NCBI GenBank assembly: GCA_947626135.1
Contig: CANQQZ010000001.1
Span: 1-64,000 of the forward strand
DNA length: 64,000 bases
Reading direction: 5' to 3'
Origin: an uncultured Clostridia bacterium
Lineage (GTDB): Bacteria > Bacillota > Clostridia > UBA1381
Shown piece by piece: positions 52,697 through 61,998 of this stretch. The notes under the pieces were generated by a model. That model had not been told where the DNA came from. It ran no database searches and saw only the letters and a program-made list of their open reading frames with translations. The position numbers and the translations under genes were made by a program. How positions within the stretch are numbered: the stretch's first letter is position 1; each line of letters starts with the position of its first letter.

Positions 52697-54223
52697 ATGG
52701 CGAAGCAAAGCTTTATCACCGGCGCGGCTATATTGATGACGGCGAACGCGATTTCAAAAATCCTTGGAGCGGTGTTTAAAATCCCGCTTACATATATTCT
52801 TGCCGAGGAGGGAATGGCGATTTACAATACGGCATTCCAGGTTTACATAATGTTTTTGTCATTTATAATATCCGGTTTTCCGTTTGCTGTATCAAGGACC
52901 GTAGCTCGGACCGAGGCGCTGTCTCTGCACGCGCGGACGCGCAAAACAGTGAAAATATCGGCGATTTGTCTGTCCGCGGCGGGTTTTTTGGGCAGCGCCG
53001 CGCTGTATTTTTCCGCGCCGTATCTGGCGGAGGCGATGCGTGAGCCGGACGCGTGCTTTGCGATACGTATCATATCCCCGTCCGTATTTTTCGTTGCGCT
53101 GGGGACGGCATACAAAAGCTATTTTCAGGGCGTATCAAATATGATCCCGGTCGCGCTTTCTCAGGTGGCTGAGGCGTTTATAAAGCTTGCGGCGGGCTTT
53201 GCGTTTGCGCTGTACTGCGTACAATTCGGCGTTCCCGAAACCGCCGCGGGCGCGGTGGGCGGCGTTACGATAGGCGAGCTACTGGCAACGGTTATACTTA
53301 TAGCGGGATATTTTCTGTCGTGCAGAGGAAAAATTAAAGAGGATACGGACTGCGGAGGCATTGTGAAGGAGCTGTTTGCCGCCGCGCTTCCGCTGCTTGC
53401 GGTGTCTGTCGCGGGGAACGCGCTAAGCATGGCGGAAACGGCGGTGACGCGCGTGAGCTTGCTGAAATCGGGGCTGTCGGAGGAGGAGGCGCGGTTCCTT
53501 TACGGAGCGTACACCGGTTACGCGCAGACGGTATTTCATCTGCCGTCAGGCATTTTGGCGACAATAGGCGTGAGTATTCTGCCGCTGATCGCTGGCGCCG
53601 CGGTCAGAGGAGATATGTTAAGGGCGCGCCGCGTTACCATTGCGGCGCTCAGGCTTACTCTGCTGCTGTCGCTTCCGTGCGCGGTGGTAATGTATATGAT
53701 GCCGGAGGAGCTTCTTAACGCGCTGTTCCATAACGCGGCGTCAGCTGATATGTTAAGGCTTATGGCACCGTGTATAATACCGCTGTGCCTGGTTATGCTG
53801 ATGACGTCCGTTATGCAGTCAGCAGGAAAGATAGGCGCGCCGTTCGCGGTTATGATTGTCTGTTCGCTCGCGCGTCTCGTGCTGTGCGGGAGCCTTGCGT
53901 CAATGCCGGAGTTTAACATATACGGTGCTGTAATAGCGTTCGGTGCGGGCGAGTTTGCGGCTATGTTTGCGGATTATGCGGTTTTGAAACGGTATATGGG
54001 AATCAGACTGAAATTTGCCGATATTTTCATTAAACCGGCGTTTTCGGCAGCGGTTATGTCGGCTGTGATATATTTGTCGAGGACGGCGGTTGAAGCGAGG
54101 ATGGGAGAGGGGATAGTATCCTTTTGTATCGTGGCGGGCGCGGCGTGCCTTGCATATTTTGCCGCGCTTTCGCTTTCGGGAGGAGCCGATGTGAAGGAAA
54201 TGCGGAAATTGTTAAAAATGTAG
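52697..54223 (+). CDS. spoVB: SpoVB-type MOP-superfamily flippase
   Basis: 508-residue membrane protein with about 14 helices of the polysaccharide-transport branch. Begins FITGAAILMTANAISKILGA and has YIMFLSFIISGFPFAVSRTV, both typical of SpoVB/YabM. In Bacillus it is needed for spore cortex, probably flipping lipid-linked cortex precursor. GGAGGGACG lies before the ATG. It heads the conserved spoVB-mazG-(hup)-rqcP-yabP-yabQ-divIC-yabR order, which supports the name over other MOP flippases. Confidence 0.92.
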   Translation: MAKQSFITGAAILMTANAISKILGAVFKIPLTYILAEEGMAIYNTAFQVYIMFLSFIISGFPFAVSRTVARTEALSLHARTRKTVKISAICLSAAGFLGSAALYFSAPYLAEAMREPDACFAIRIISPSVFFVALGTAYKSYFQGVSNMIPVALSQVAEAFIKLAAGFAFALYCVQFGVPETAAGAVGGVTIGELLATVILIAGYFLSCRGKIKEDTDCGGIVKELFAAALPLLAVSVAGNALSMAETAVTRVSLLKSGLSEEEARFLYGAYTGYAQTVFHLPSGILATIGVSILPLIAGAAVRGDMLRARRVTIAALRLTLLLSLPCAVVMYMMPEELLNALFHNAASADMLRLMAPCIIPLCLVMLMTSVMQSAGKIGAPFAVMIVCSLARLVLCGSLASMPEFNIYGAVIAFGAGEFAAMFADYAVLKRYMGIRLKFADIFIKPAFSAAVMSAVIYLSRTAVEARMGEGIVSFCIVAGAACLAYFAALSLSGGADVKEMRKLLKM

Positions 54224-54298
54224 GCTTGTAAAGTAAAGAAAATAGTGGTAAAATGTAATATATAATGAAAATCAGGTTATAATAGGAAGGTGCCGGAT

Positions 54299-55081
54299 AT
54301 GGAAAAGAAGCAATATACAACGGAGGATTTGCTGGCGATAGTGCGCAGACTCAGAGAGCCGGACGGCTGTCCGTGGGATAAAGTCCAGACGCACCAGAGC
54401 ATAAAGCATAATATGATCGAGGAATGCTACGAAGCGATAGACGCTCTCGATTCGGGCGACGACAGGGCGTTTGCCAATGAGCTGGGCGACGTGCTTTTAC
54501 AGGTGGCGTTTCATTCGGTTATGGCGCAGGAGCGCGGAGCGTTCGGCTACGGCGATGTGGTCAATGAGATATGCAATAAGCTTATAAGCCGCCATACGCA
54601 TGTGTTCGGTCCGGACAGCGCGGGAACGGCAGAGGAGGCTTTTGCGACATGGGAAGCGAATAAAAAGAAGGAGAAGGGGCTCGAGAGCTATTCCTCAATG
54701 CTCAGGGATGTTCCGGGCTATCTGCCGGCTCTTATGCGGGCGGAAAAGGTGCAGAAAAAAGCGGCGGGTGCGGGCTTTGACTGGGACAAGCCGGAGCCGG
54801 TGCTCGATAAGCTGAGGGAGGAAACGGATGAGCTGAAAGAGGCGATGGAACAAGGAAATCCTGAGAAAATAGAGGAGGAATACGGCGATTTGCTGTTTGC
54901 TGCCGTAAATCTCGGGCGCAAGCTATCGCTTGTCCCGGAGATTTCCATGACAAAGGCGACGGATAAATTTATCGCAAGATTTGAAAAAATGGAAAGTATA
55001 TCCAAAGAACGCGGCTTGGATATGGCAAAAATGACCGTGGATGAGCTCGATGAGCTGTGGAATATAGTAAAAATAGTATGA
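54299..55081 (+). CDS. mazG: Nucleoside triphosphate pyrophosphohydrolase MazG
   Basis: Hydrolyses (deoxy)nucleoside triphosphates to monophosphates, a housecleaning role. The 260 residues have two MazG domains. The first has the metal-binding set EECYEAIDAL and NELGDVLLQVAFHS (about residues 38-75), with REPDGCPWDKVQTHQS before it. The second repeats ELKEAMEQG and EYGDLLFAAVNLGRK (about 195-225). The ATG at 54299 is favoured over a GTG three codons upstream that lies inside the AGGAAGG site. The N-terminal methylase domain of Bacillus YabN is absent. Confidence 0.96.
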   Translation: MEKKQYTTEDLLAIVRRLREPDGCPWDKVQTHQSIKHNMIEECYEAIDALDSGDDRAFANELGDVLLQVAFHSVMAQERGAFGYGDVVNEICNKLISRHTHVFGPDSAGTAEEAFATWEANKKKEKGLESYSSMLRDVPGYLPALMRAEKVQKKAAGAGFDWDKPEPVLDKLREETDELKEAMEQGNPEKIEEEYGDLLFAAVNLGRKLSLVPEISMTKATDKFIARFEKMESISKERGLDMAKMTVDELDELWNIVKIV

Positions 55082-55128
55082 AAAAACTTAAAAATGAGAA
55101 AATATAGCGTTAAATGACGTAAAAAGTA

Positions 55129-55157
55129 TTGACATACAGTGGATTTTGTATTAAAAT
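55129..55157 (+). promoter_or_regulatory. Sigma-A promoter of the HU gene
   Basis: Exact -35 TTGACA (55129-55134), 17-base spacer, -10 TAAAAT (55152-55157). Confidence 0.85.
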
Positions 55158-55213
55158 ATGGTACTGTAAGAAATCTTAAGAAGAGATTTAATTTATTTTA
55201 GGAGGATTAAACA

Positions 55214-55489
55214 ATGAACAAATCAGAGTTAATTGCGGCTGTAGCCAAAGAGGCTGATTTAACAAAGAAGGATGCCGAGGCGGCTGTAAACGCTGTTGTG
55301 GGCACTGTAACGGACGCTTTGAAGAAGGGTGACAAGGTTCAGCTCGTAGGCTTCGGTACTTTTGAGACCAGAGAGAGAGCGGCAAGAACCGGTAAGAACC
55401 CCAGAACGGGCGAGGCAATTAAAATCGCAGCGTCTAAGGTTCCGGCATTCAAGGCAGGAAAGGCTTTAAAGGATACAATAAATAAATAA
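55214..55489 (+). CDS. hup: DNA-binding protein HU
   Basis: 91-residue histone-like dimer that bends DNA without strict sequence need. It has the start [20 protein letters not shown], the beta-arm signature [20 protein letters not shown] and the end [21 protein letters not shown] precedes the ATG. It has its own strong promoter and terminator, inserted between mazG and rqcP as in many clostridia. Confidence 0.99.
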   Translation: MNKSELIAAVAKEADLTKKDAEAAVNAVVGTVTDALKKGDKVQLVGFGTFETRERAARTGKNPRTGEAIKIAASKVPAFKAGKALKDTINK

Positions 55490-55507
55490 TTTCTGCGAAA
55501 TTTACAG

Positions 55508-55532
55508 GAGGCTGTCGTGGACAGCCTCTTTT
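55508..55532 (+). terminator. Intrinsic terminator after the HU gene
   Basis: 9-bp perfect stem GAGGCTGTC / GACAGCCTC with a 3-nt loop and TTTT. Confidence 0.85.
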
Positions 55533-55552
55533 ACATAGTAAGGAGAGAAGCC

Positions 55553-55795
55553 ATGAGGATAGATAAATATTTAAAGGTATCGCGTTTGATAAAGCGCCGC
55601 AGCGTTGCGAACGAGGCATGCAGACAGGGCAGAATAACGGTCAACGGAAAAATCGCGAAGGCGTCCGGCGATGTTAAGGCGGGAGATGTTCTGGAAATAC
55701 GCATGGGCGAGTGGATATTAAAGGTGCGTATCAGGGAAATCGCCGAGCATACAGCCAAAAATGACGCGTCCGCGCTTTACGAGGTCATAAACTGA
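55553..55795 (+). CDS. rqcP: S4-domain RNA-binding protein RqcP (YabO/Hsp15-like)
   Basis: 80 residues made almost wholly of an S4 fold: MRIDKYLKVSRLIKRRS, ACRQGRITVNGKIAKAS, GDVLEIRMGEW. RqcP works with RqcH in adding alanine tails to stalled nascent chains on the 50S subunit. The ATG at 55553 follows AGGAGAG; an upstream GTG frame overlaps the terminator and is rejected. Its place next to yabP-yabQ is the standard Firmicutes order. Confidence 0.95.
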   Translation: MRIDKYLKVSRLIKRRSVANEACRQGRITVNGKIAKASGDVKAGDVLEIRMGEWILKVRIREIAEHTAKNDASALYEVIN

Positions 55796-55831
55796 GGGAA
55801 AGAAGCATATCTATAGCCTGAGGTGATAGAT

Positions 55832-56125
55832 ATGGCAAGCGTTAAAAAGGCGGATTTCGCGCCGGCTGCGGGAGAAACGGGACACAGCGTAGAGCTTTAT
55901 GAGCGGTCAAAAATGATTTTGACCGGCGTAAATGACGTCAGCGAGTTTGCGGACGATATTGTGAAACTCCAGACGAGCATGGGAGCAATGACCGTAAGGG
56001 GAGCGGGGCTTACAATAAGCAGGCTCGATACAAACGACGGAAATGTGGAAATAAACGGAAGTATAAATTCCATACAATACCAGACAAAACAAAAACAGGG
56101 ATTTCTGGAAAGTCTTTTGAAATGA
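55832..56125 (+). CDS. yabP: Sporulation protein YabP
   Basis: 97 residues with the YabP/YqfC fold: LYERSKMILTGVNDVSEF, IVKLQTSMGAMTVRGAGL, a final helix KQGFLESLL. Involved in spore-coat/cortex formation under sigma-E in Bacillus. The ATG at 55832 follows GAGGTG; a GTG inside that site is unlikely to be used. Its stop overlaps the yabQ start (ATGA). Confidence 0.95.
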   Translation: MASVKKADFAPAAGETGHSVELYERSKMILTGVNDVSEFADDIVKLQTSMGAMTVRGAGLTISRLDTNDGNVEINGSINSIQYQTKQKQGFLESLLK

Positions 56126-56547
56126 CGCGCGAGGTATGGGCGCTTCTGGGGATGTGCGGCTGCGGAATAGTGTGCTCGGCGCTTTTTGACGCTTTCCGCA
56201 GCATTCACCGCGTCATGAGGCATGACGCCGCTGTTATTATATCCGATATCATATATTGGGCGCTTGTTTGCGCGGCTGTGATATACAGCCTGTGGCTTCT
56301 TAACGGAGGCGAGCTGCGCGGATATGAGTTTGTGGGTCTTTTCACGGGCGCTTTGCTGTATTTTCTTACGGTCAGCGCATACGTTTACAGCTTTTTTTTG
56401 ACAATATGCGGGTTTTGTGTTAAAATAATCGCGCGGATTTATAAAATTCTCTTGACACTGCGCGGTTTTTTGTATAAAATAACAATAGCGCCCATAAGAG
56501 GCGCGGTAAAACAATTCTCATGGAAACGGAAAAATAACGGAGGCTGA
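56122..56547 (+). CDS. yabQ: Spore cortex biosynthesis membrane protein YabQ
   Basis: 141 residues with about four membrane helices and a basic C-terminal tail. Matches YabQ in start (VWALLGMCGCGIVCSALFD), in length and in position. Required for cortex formation in Bacillus. Start overlaps yabP and the next gene follows after one base. Confidence 0.93.
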   Translation: MTREVWALLGMCGCGIVCSALFDAFRSIHRVMRHDAAVIISDIIYWALVCAAVIYSLWLLNGGELRGYEFVGLFTGALLYFLTVSAYVYSFFLTICGFCVKIIARIYKILLTLRGFLYKITIAPIRGAVKQFSWKRKNNGG

Positions 56548-56548
56548 A

Positions 56549-56863
56549 ATGGCGGAATGGGGAAACGCTGCCGCACGGTTTGCGGCGGAGCATAAGAAGG
56601 CTATTATTGCATGGTCTGTAATTATTGTCTGCGCGCTGATGATATTTAAGGGAATGATGCAGATCCCGCAGATAAAAGAGAACAGACTTGAAATCGCTTC
56701 GGTAAACGAGCAGATAGAATATGAGAAAACCCGTCAGAGAGAGACGGACGCTCTTATGACGCAGGTCGGCAGCGACGAATATATAGCCAGGGTCGCGGAG
56801 GAAAAGCTTGGGCTTGTAAAGAGTAATTCCAAAATTTTCATAGACGTTTCACAGGAGCAGTAA
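56549..56863 (+). CDS. divIC: DivIC/FtsB-family septum protein
   Basis: 104 residues: short cytoplasmic start, one membrane helix (about 17-36, KAIIAWSVIIVCALMIFKG), a coiled coil (about 45-80) and a C-terminal EEKLGLVKSNSKIF that matches the FtsB/DivIC end. Part of the FtsL-DivIB/FtsQ divisome complex. AACGGAGG lies before the ATG, overlapping the yabQ end. Confidence 0.93.
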   Translation: MAEWGNAAARFAAEHKKAIIAWSVIIVCALMIFKGMMQIPQIKENRLEIASVNEQIEYEKTRQRETDALMTQVGSDEYIARVAEEKLGLVKSNSKIFIDVSQEQ

Positions 56864-57328
56864 ATGAAAGAGGACTACGGAAAAATGGCAGCGGTCGGAG
56901 AAATTGCAGAAGGAACAGTAACGGGTGTGATGCCGTTCGGCGCGTTTGTGGATCTGGGCGGCGGAAAAACAGGACTTATACATATTTCGGAAATATCCGG
57001 AGAATATGTCGAGGATATAAACGAGCATATAAAAAAAGGCGATAAGGTAAAGGTAAGGGTTCTTAAAATCGACAGAGACGGAAAAATGAGCCTGTCGTTA
57101 AAGCGGGCGGCGGAGGAGCATTCAAAGCCGCGCGGAAGACAGGCGGAAAAACAAAACCGCCGCGCCCGTCCGGACGATTTTGACTGGAGCAGAAGGAACG
57201 ACGAGCAGATGTCGTTTGAAGACAAGCTGTCGCGCTTCAAGCAAATAAGCGACGAAAATATGCAGGCTATACGCCGAAGCGCGGAGAATAAGCGTTCGGG
57301 AGGCTACAGCCGCCGGGGACGTTATTAA
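56864..57328 (+). CDS. S1-domain RNA-binding protein (YabR-like)
   Basis: 154 residues: an S1 domain in the first 85 (VGEIAEGTVTGVMPFGAFVD, GLIHISEISGEYV, KVRVLKIDRDGKMSLS) and a basic disordered tail. YabR of Bacillus sits in the same place. The start directly abuts the divIC stop. Followed by a terminator, so it is the last gene of the cluster; spoIIE, next in Bacillus, is not here. Confidence 0.93.
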   Translation: MKEDYGKMAAVGEIAEGTVTGVMPFGAFVDLGGGKTGLIHISEISGEYVEDINEHIKKGDKVKVRVLKIDRDGKMSLSLKRAAEEHSKPRGRQAEKQNRRARPDDFDWSRRNDEQMSFEDKLSRFKQISDENMQAIRRSAENKRSGGYSRRGRY

Positions 57329-57341
57329 ATATACAAATTAC

Positions 57342-57364
57342 AGGGCGGATTTTCCGCTCTTTTT
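57342..57364 (+). terminator. Intrinsic terminator after the yabR-like gene
   Basis: 8-bp stem AGGGCGGA / TCCGCTCT with one wobble, 3-nt loop and TTTT, just before the next start. Confidence 0.75.
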
Positions 57365-57377
57365 AATGAGAGGCAAT

Positions 57378-59495
57378 ATGAGTGTACAGGACAAGCTTGA
57401 AGCTAAAAGGGAAAGACTGAAAAAGAGAATATTTCCGCTTCTGGGCGCGATAGCCGTGTTCGCGCTTTGTTTTGCCGCGCTTTTTGCGGGCGAGGACGTC
57501 GGATTGTCCGATAACGGAGATTTCAGGCGCGTGCTGCTGGTTAACAACCTCGAATATCGGGACAGCGAGAATGCGTCGTATCTGTTTAAAGAGGATTACC
57601 GTATGAAGATAGAGGGCGACAGCTTTTCTCAAAAAATAGAAAATCTATGGAAAACAAACAATGAAAAGGAGATTTATTCCTCGCCGCAGTTTCTTCTCAT
57701 AAAAATTTCCAAGACATTAAATTACATATCAAATATTATGACCGGAAGGAGCGAGACCGCGTATTCCGTGGTATGGCTGGCTTTTTTATATATACTTATG
57801 CTGTCGGTAGCCGCGTGGGGCATATTTACCTTTTTTGCCGACAGCGGGGTCAAAACGCGTATCGCGGTTTTCCTTATTTTTATTCTGATGTTTTGCGACG
57901 CGGGATATATCCTGTATTTTAATTCGTTTTACGGCGAGCCGCTCCAATATACGGCGCTTATGCTGCTGATCACGTCGGGAATGCTTATTTACCGCAGACC
58001 GAGTATTCCGAAGGTTATTTGCTTCTTTATCGCGCTGTATTTTTTCGCGGGCTCCAAGCTGGCTAACATTCCGTATTCCGTTATGGTTTGCGTTCTGTCG
58101 CTTACAATGCTTATACTGCGCCGCGACAGATTGTTTAAAATAGGCGTGGTAATTGCCTTTATTGTGGCTGTGTGCTCCATTGTGCGTCTTTATTCAACCA
58201 TACCGGACTGGATGAACCGCGACACGACGTATCAATCGGTATTTTACGGCATTGTCAAGGAGAGCGGCAGAGTTGAGAAGGACCTGAAATTTTTGGGGGT
58301 AGACCCAAAATACGCGCCGCTGGCAAATACCACGGCGTATATGGATAAGGACGAGTATCCGATAGATATAACAACGCCTCAATTTAAAAAGGATTTTTAC
58401 GACAAGGTGTCAAAAACGGACATAGTGATATTCTACGTGTTCCATCCTGTCAGATTGTTCAGAAATTTAAGCGCGGCGATCTCCAATTCGGCGTACATAC
58501 GACCGCCCAATTCCGGCAATTCCATGACTGTTCCTATGGAAATGACAAACCGCTGGAGCGCGTGGAGCAAACTCAGGACCGCGTTAAAATTTCCGTATGT
58601 GCCGATAGTCGTTTACGTCGGCTTTATACTGATAACCGCCTACACTGTTATTATTGATATATTTTATTACAAACGCCGGAAAAGCGAGCCGAGACGCAAT
58701 ATTTACATGATGGGCTGTTTTAACGTGCTGGTGCTGGGACTGTGGGTAAACCTTGTGATACCCGTTATCGGAAACGGACAGGCTGATATAGCGAAGCATA
58801 TGTTTTTGTTCACAAACTGCATAGATATTCTGATAGCGGTGTGCGTGCTGTCGCTTTTGAACGCGAAAAAAAGGAATATTCTGGTTACATTATGCGCTGC
58901 CGCGGCTGTAATTGCCGGCTGTAATTACGCGCCGTCAAAGCCGACCGTGACATTTGGTTCATATAAGGGCGAACCGATAGAATGGGAGGTTTACGAGAGC
59001 ATAAACGACGGCACGGAAATACTTGTAACAAAGGACGCTGTCGAACAGCGGCCGTTTGACAGCTCGGATAATTCATGGACGGAAAGCGATTTGAGGATAT
59101 GGATGAATACCGAATTCCTGAACGGCTTCACCGAGGACGAGCGAGCGCGGATAGTGACCACAACGAACGCGGTGATCCTGCCGTATGAGCGAAAGAGCGA
59201 CGCGGCGGCGGGCGATCATGTCCATTACTGGAACTTCACGCGGGAGAATGTGGACGATATGGCGAAAACCGCGTATCACTATTATGTGGAGGATTATGTG
59301 TATCTGCCTACGGTGGATATGCTTAAAAATATAAGCGGCGGCGGCTCGTACTGGGCGCTGTGTCCCTACGGGAACAATACGACTATGGAGAGGTTTGTGA
59401 ATAACGACGGATTTGTGCTTCACACAAGCGTCAATAATGATAAGGGCGTGCGCGCCGTGATACGGCGCACGACCGCGGATATTACGGGAGAATGA
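57378..59495 (+). CDS. Polytopic membrane protein fused to a DUF6273 domain
   Basis: 705 residues. The first ~500 have about ten membrane helices, begin with FPLLGAIAVFALCFAALFAG and LSDNGDFRRVLL, and recall large multi-pass proteins of glycan synthesis (WsfD-like), though I cannot place it firmly. At residues about 496-515 lies a hydrophobic stretch ending VIAGC that looks like a lipoprotein signal. From about 520 to the end is a DUF6273 domain (TFGSYKGEPIEWEV, SWTESDLRIWMNTEFL, YWALCPYG), usually secreted. The ATG at 57378 follows AGAGG; an ATG 12 bases upstream overlaps that site. The next gene overlaps the stop (ATGA). Confidence 0.75.
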   Translation: MSVQDKLEAKRERLKKRIFPLLGAIAVFALCFAALFAGEDVGLSDNGDFRRVLLVNNLEYRDSENASYLFKEDYRMKIEGDSFSQKIENLWKTNNEKEIYSSPQFLLIKISKTLNYISNIMTGRSETAYSVVWLAFLYILMLSVAAWGIFTFFADSGVKTRIAVFLIFILMFCDAGYILYFNSFYGEPLQYTALMLLITSGMLIYRRPSIPKVICFFIALYFFAGSKLANIPYSVMVCVLSLTMLILRRDRLFKIGVVIAFIVAVCSIVRLYSTIPDWMNRDTTYQSVFYGIVKESGRVEKDLKFLGVDPKYAPLANTTAYMDKDEYPIDITTPQFKKDFYDKVSKTDIVIFYVFHPVRLFRNLSAAISNSAYIRPPNSGNSMTVPMEMTNRWSAWSKLRTALKFPYVPIVVYVGFILITAYTVIIDIFYYKRRKSEPRRNIYMMGCFNVLVLGLWVNLVIPVIGNGQADIAKHMFLFTNCIDILIAVCVLSLLNAKKRNILVTLCAAAAVIAGCNYAPSKPTVTFGSYKGEPIEWEVYESINDGTEILVTKDAVEQRPFDSSDNSWTESDLRIWMNTEFLNGFTEDERARIVTTTNAVILPYERKSDAAAGDHVHYWNFTRENVDDMAKTAYHYYVEDYVYLPTVDMLKNISGGGSYWALCPYGNNTTMERFVNNDGFVLHTSVNNDKGVRAVIRRTTADITGE

Positions 59496-60511
59496 TCGTG
59501 GAAACTAAGCTTTTGACTATGGAAAATATCACGGACGCGGGAGAAATTATACGCCGCGGCGGACTTGTCGCGTTCCCGACGGAAACGGTATACGGGCTCG
59601 GCGCGTCGGCTTACGACGATGACGCCGCGCGTAAAATTTACGCGGCGAAGGGCAGACCGTCGGACAATCCGCTCATAGTGCATGTTGCGTCAAAGGAGGA
59701 AATAAGCGCGGCGGCGCGGGATATTTCACAGGACGCCAAACGGCTTATAGACGCGTTTATGCCCGGACCCCTGACGCTTATTCTGCATAAGAAAAGCGTT
59801 ATAAGCGACGGCGTTACAGCGGGGCTTGATACGGTCGCCGTGCGCTGCCCGTCGCACGGGACGGCTCGTGCGCTGATAAGAGCGGCGGGAGTGCCGATTG
59901 CTGCCCCGAGCGCGAATATTTCCGGCAAACCGAGTCCAACCACGGCGCGCGACGTTATGGAGGATATGAACGGGCGCATCGACGCGGTGATAGACGGCGG
60001 CTGCTGCGAGGTCGGGGTTGAATCGACGATCGTTGATACGACCCGCGGAGGCTGCGTTTTGCTGCGTCCCGGGGGAATTACCTTTGAAATGCTCAGAACG
60101 GTGGCGCCGGATATACGAAAAGATAAGAATATCCTGCTCCCGCTCGCCGCGGATGAAAAGCCGGTAAGTCCTGGAATGAAATACAGGCATTACGCGCCTG
60201 ACGCCGAAGTGACTGTAATAGAGGGCGGAAGGGAGGCTGTGCAGAGGAAAATAAAAGAGCTGATCTCGCGGAACCAAAACGGAAAATGCGGGGTCCTGCT
60301 TATGTATGACGCGGTATATGACGACGCTGTTATGATAAACGGCGGCAGCACAAACGCGGAATACGCGCGGAACTTATTTGCGGCTCTGCGCGAGTTTGAC
60401 CGGCTCGGCGTTCAGACCGTGTTCGCGGAGTTTGACGAAAATGACGGCTGTGGGCTTGCGGTCAGGAACAGACTGTACAAAGCCGCGGCGTATAAGGTCA
60501 TACGGGTTTAA
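59492..60511 (+). CDS. Threonylcarbamoyl-AMP synthase (Sua5/YwlC type)
   Basis: Makes threonylcarbamoyl-AMP from threonine, bicarbonate and ATP for the t6A37 tRNA modification. The 339 residues hold the YrdC catalytic domain (PTETVYGLGASAYDDDA, AKGRPSDNPLIVHV, PGPLTLIL, APSANISGKPSPT), a linker with SPGMKYRHYAP, and a C-terminal Sua5 Rossmann domain (about 230-339). Coupled by ATGA overlap to the DUF6273 fusion gene, which is probably a chance neighbour. Confidence 0.97.
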   Translation: MIVETKLLTMENITDAGEIIRRGGLVAFPTETVYGLGASAYDDDAARKIYAAKGRPSDNPLIVHVASKEEISAAARDISQDAKRLIDAFMPGPLTLILHKKSVISDGVTAGLDTVAVRCPSHGTARALIRAAGVPIAAPSANISGKPSPTTARDVMEDMNGRIDAVIDGGCCEVGVESTIVDTTRGGCVLLRPGGITFEMLRTVAPDIRKDKNILLPLAADEKPVSPGMKYRHYAPDAEVTVIEGGREAVQRKIKELISRNQNGKCGVLLMYDAVYDDAVMINGGSTNAEYARNLFAALREFDRLGVQTVFAEFDENDGCGLAVRNRLYKAAAYKVIRV

Positions 60512-60541
60512 CGGACAATGGGACAAAAAAGCTTTGCTGCC

Positions 60542-60570
60542 TTGACTAAACGATTGAAATGTGGTATACT
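60542..60570 (+). promoter_or_regulatory. Sigma-A-type promoter of the aminotransferase gene
   Basis: -35 TTGACT (60542-60547), 17-base spacer, -10 TATACT (60565-60570). Confidence 0.75.
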
Positions 60571-60595
60571 GATTGGAAATAAGGGGGAATAAGCA

Positions 60596-61885
60596 ATGTC
60601 ATACAAGGATTTATCAAAAGAGGAGCTTATACATAAAAAGGAAATACTGGAAAAGCAGTATGCCGAAAAGCAGGCGGAGGGCTTGAATCTCGACATGTCG
60701 CGCGGCAAGCCGGATACGGCGCAGCTTGATATATCGATGGGAATGATGGCTGCCCTTTACGGTCACGATCTTGTCAGCGAGCAGGGGGTGGATTGCCGCA
60801 ATTACGGTATACTGGACGGAATAATAGAGGCAAAGAGGCTGCTTAGCCAGATGATCGAATGTCCCATTGAAGATATTATAATTTACGGAAATTCAAGTCT
60901 TAACGTTATGTACGACACGGTTTCGCGTTCTATGACGCATGGCGTATGCGGCTCCGTACCGTGGATGAAGCTGGACGAGCCGGTAAAATTTCTGTGTCCT
61001 GTGCCGGGCTATGACCGTCATTTCGCGATTACGGAAAGCTTTGGCATAGAAATGATTAACATACCTATGGATGAAAACGGACCCGATATGGATATGGTGG
61101 AGAAATACGTGTCCTCCGACCCGATGGTGAAGGGTATCTGGTGCGTACCGAAATATTCGAATCCGGGCGGCGTTACGTATTCGGACGAGGTGGTCCGCCG
61201 CTTCGCGGCGTTGAAGCCCGCGGCGGAGGATTTCAGAATTTACTGGGATAACGCTTATTGTATACATCATTTATATGACGAGCCCGAGAAGCAGGATCAC
61301 ATTCTGGAGATCCTTGACGAATGCGCGAAGGCTGGAAATCCCGACATTGTGTTTAAATTCTGTTCAACGTCAAAGGTGACGTTCCCCGGCTCGGGAATTG
61401 CGGCGATAGCGTCATCGCCGAAGAATATCGCATTTATAAAGAAGCATTTGACAATACAGACTATCGGTCATGATAAGGTGAATCAGCTCCGCCACGTCAA
61501 ATTCTTCGGTGATTTCAACGGAATGCTGGAGCATATGAAGAAGCATGCGGCGATTATCCGTCCGAAGTTTGAAACGGTATTAAAAACTCTTGACGAGGAA
61601 ATAGCTCCGCTCGGTATCGCGAGATGGTCAAGACCGCTGGGAGGATATTTCATTTCGCTCGATACTATGGACGGCTGCGCAAAGCGCGTGGTCGAGCTGT
61701 GCGCGGACGCGGGCGTTAAAATGACGGGCGCGGGAGCGACGTATCCCTACGGCAGGGATCCTCATGACAGCAATATACGTATAGCGCCGACATATCCGAC
61801 AGCGGACGAGCTTGAAAAGGCGTGCGGAGTGCTGGTAATATGTATTAAGCTCGCGAGCGTGGAAAAGCTGCTCGAAAACGCTTAA
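60596..61885 (+). CDS. PLP-dependent aspartate-type aminotransferase (PF12897-like)
   Basis: 429 residues of fold type I. The start LEKQYAEKQAEGLNLDMSRG, the segment CVPKYSNPGGVTYS (about 183), the Asp-Tyr pair WDNAYCIHH (about 217) and the PLP Lys in STSKVTFPGSG (about 258) fit the less common aspartate aminotransferase group PF12897, not classical AspC. It would exchange amino groups between aspartate or a related amino acid and 2-oxoglutarate. GGGGG lies before the ATG. Monocistronic with its own promoter and terminator. Confidence 0.9.
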   Translation: MSYKDLSKEELIHKKEILEKQYAEKQAEGLNLDMSRGKPDTAQLDISMGMMAALYGHDLVSEQGVDCRNYGILDGIIEAKRLLSQMIECPIEDIIIYGNSSLNVMYDTVSRSMTHGVCGSVPWMKLDEPVKFLCPVPGYDRHFAITESFGIEMINIPMDENGPDMDMVEKYVSSDPMVKGIWCVPKYSNPGGVTYSDEVVRRFAALKPAAEDFRIYWDNAYCIHHLYDEPEKQDHILEILDECAKAGNPDIVFKFCSTSKVTFPGSGIAAIASSPKNIAFIKKHLTIQTIGHDKVNQLRHVKFFGDFNGMLEHMKKHAAIIRPKFETVLKTLDEEIAPLGIARWSRPLGGYFISLDTMDGCAKRVVELCADAGVKMTGAGATYPYGRDPHDSNIRIAPTYPTADELEKACGVLVICIKLASVEKLLENA

Positions 61886-61940
61886 GCGTAAAGCGTGGAG
61901 GAGTTGACAGGATTATAAAAAAATACGAAAACGGCATAAA

Positions 61941-61983
61941 AACGGCAGCCGCGGAATTTTCCGCAGTCCGCCGTTTTTTTTAT
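61941..61983 (+). terminator. Intrinsic terminator after the aminotransferase gene
   Basis: A two-part stem (AACGGC with GCCGTT outside, GCGGAA with TTCCGC inside) ends in a run of at least eight T. Confidence 0.85.
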
Positions 61984-61998
61984 TTCCCGGAAAATATC

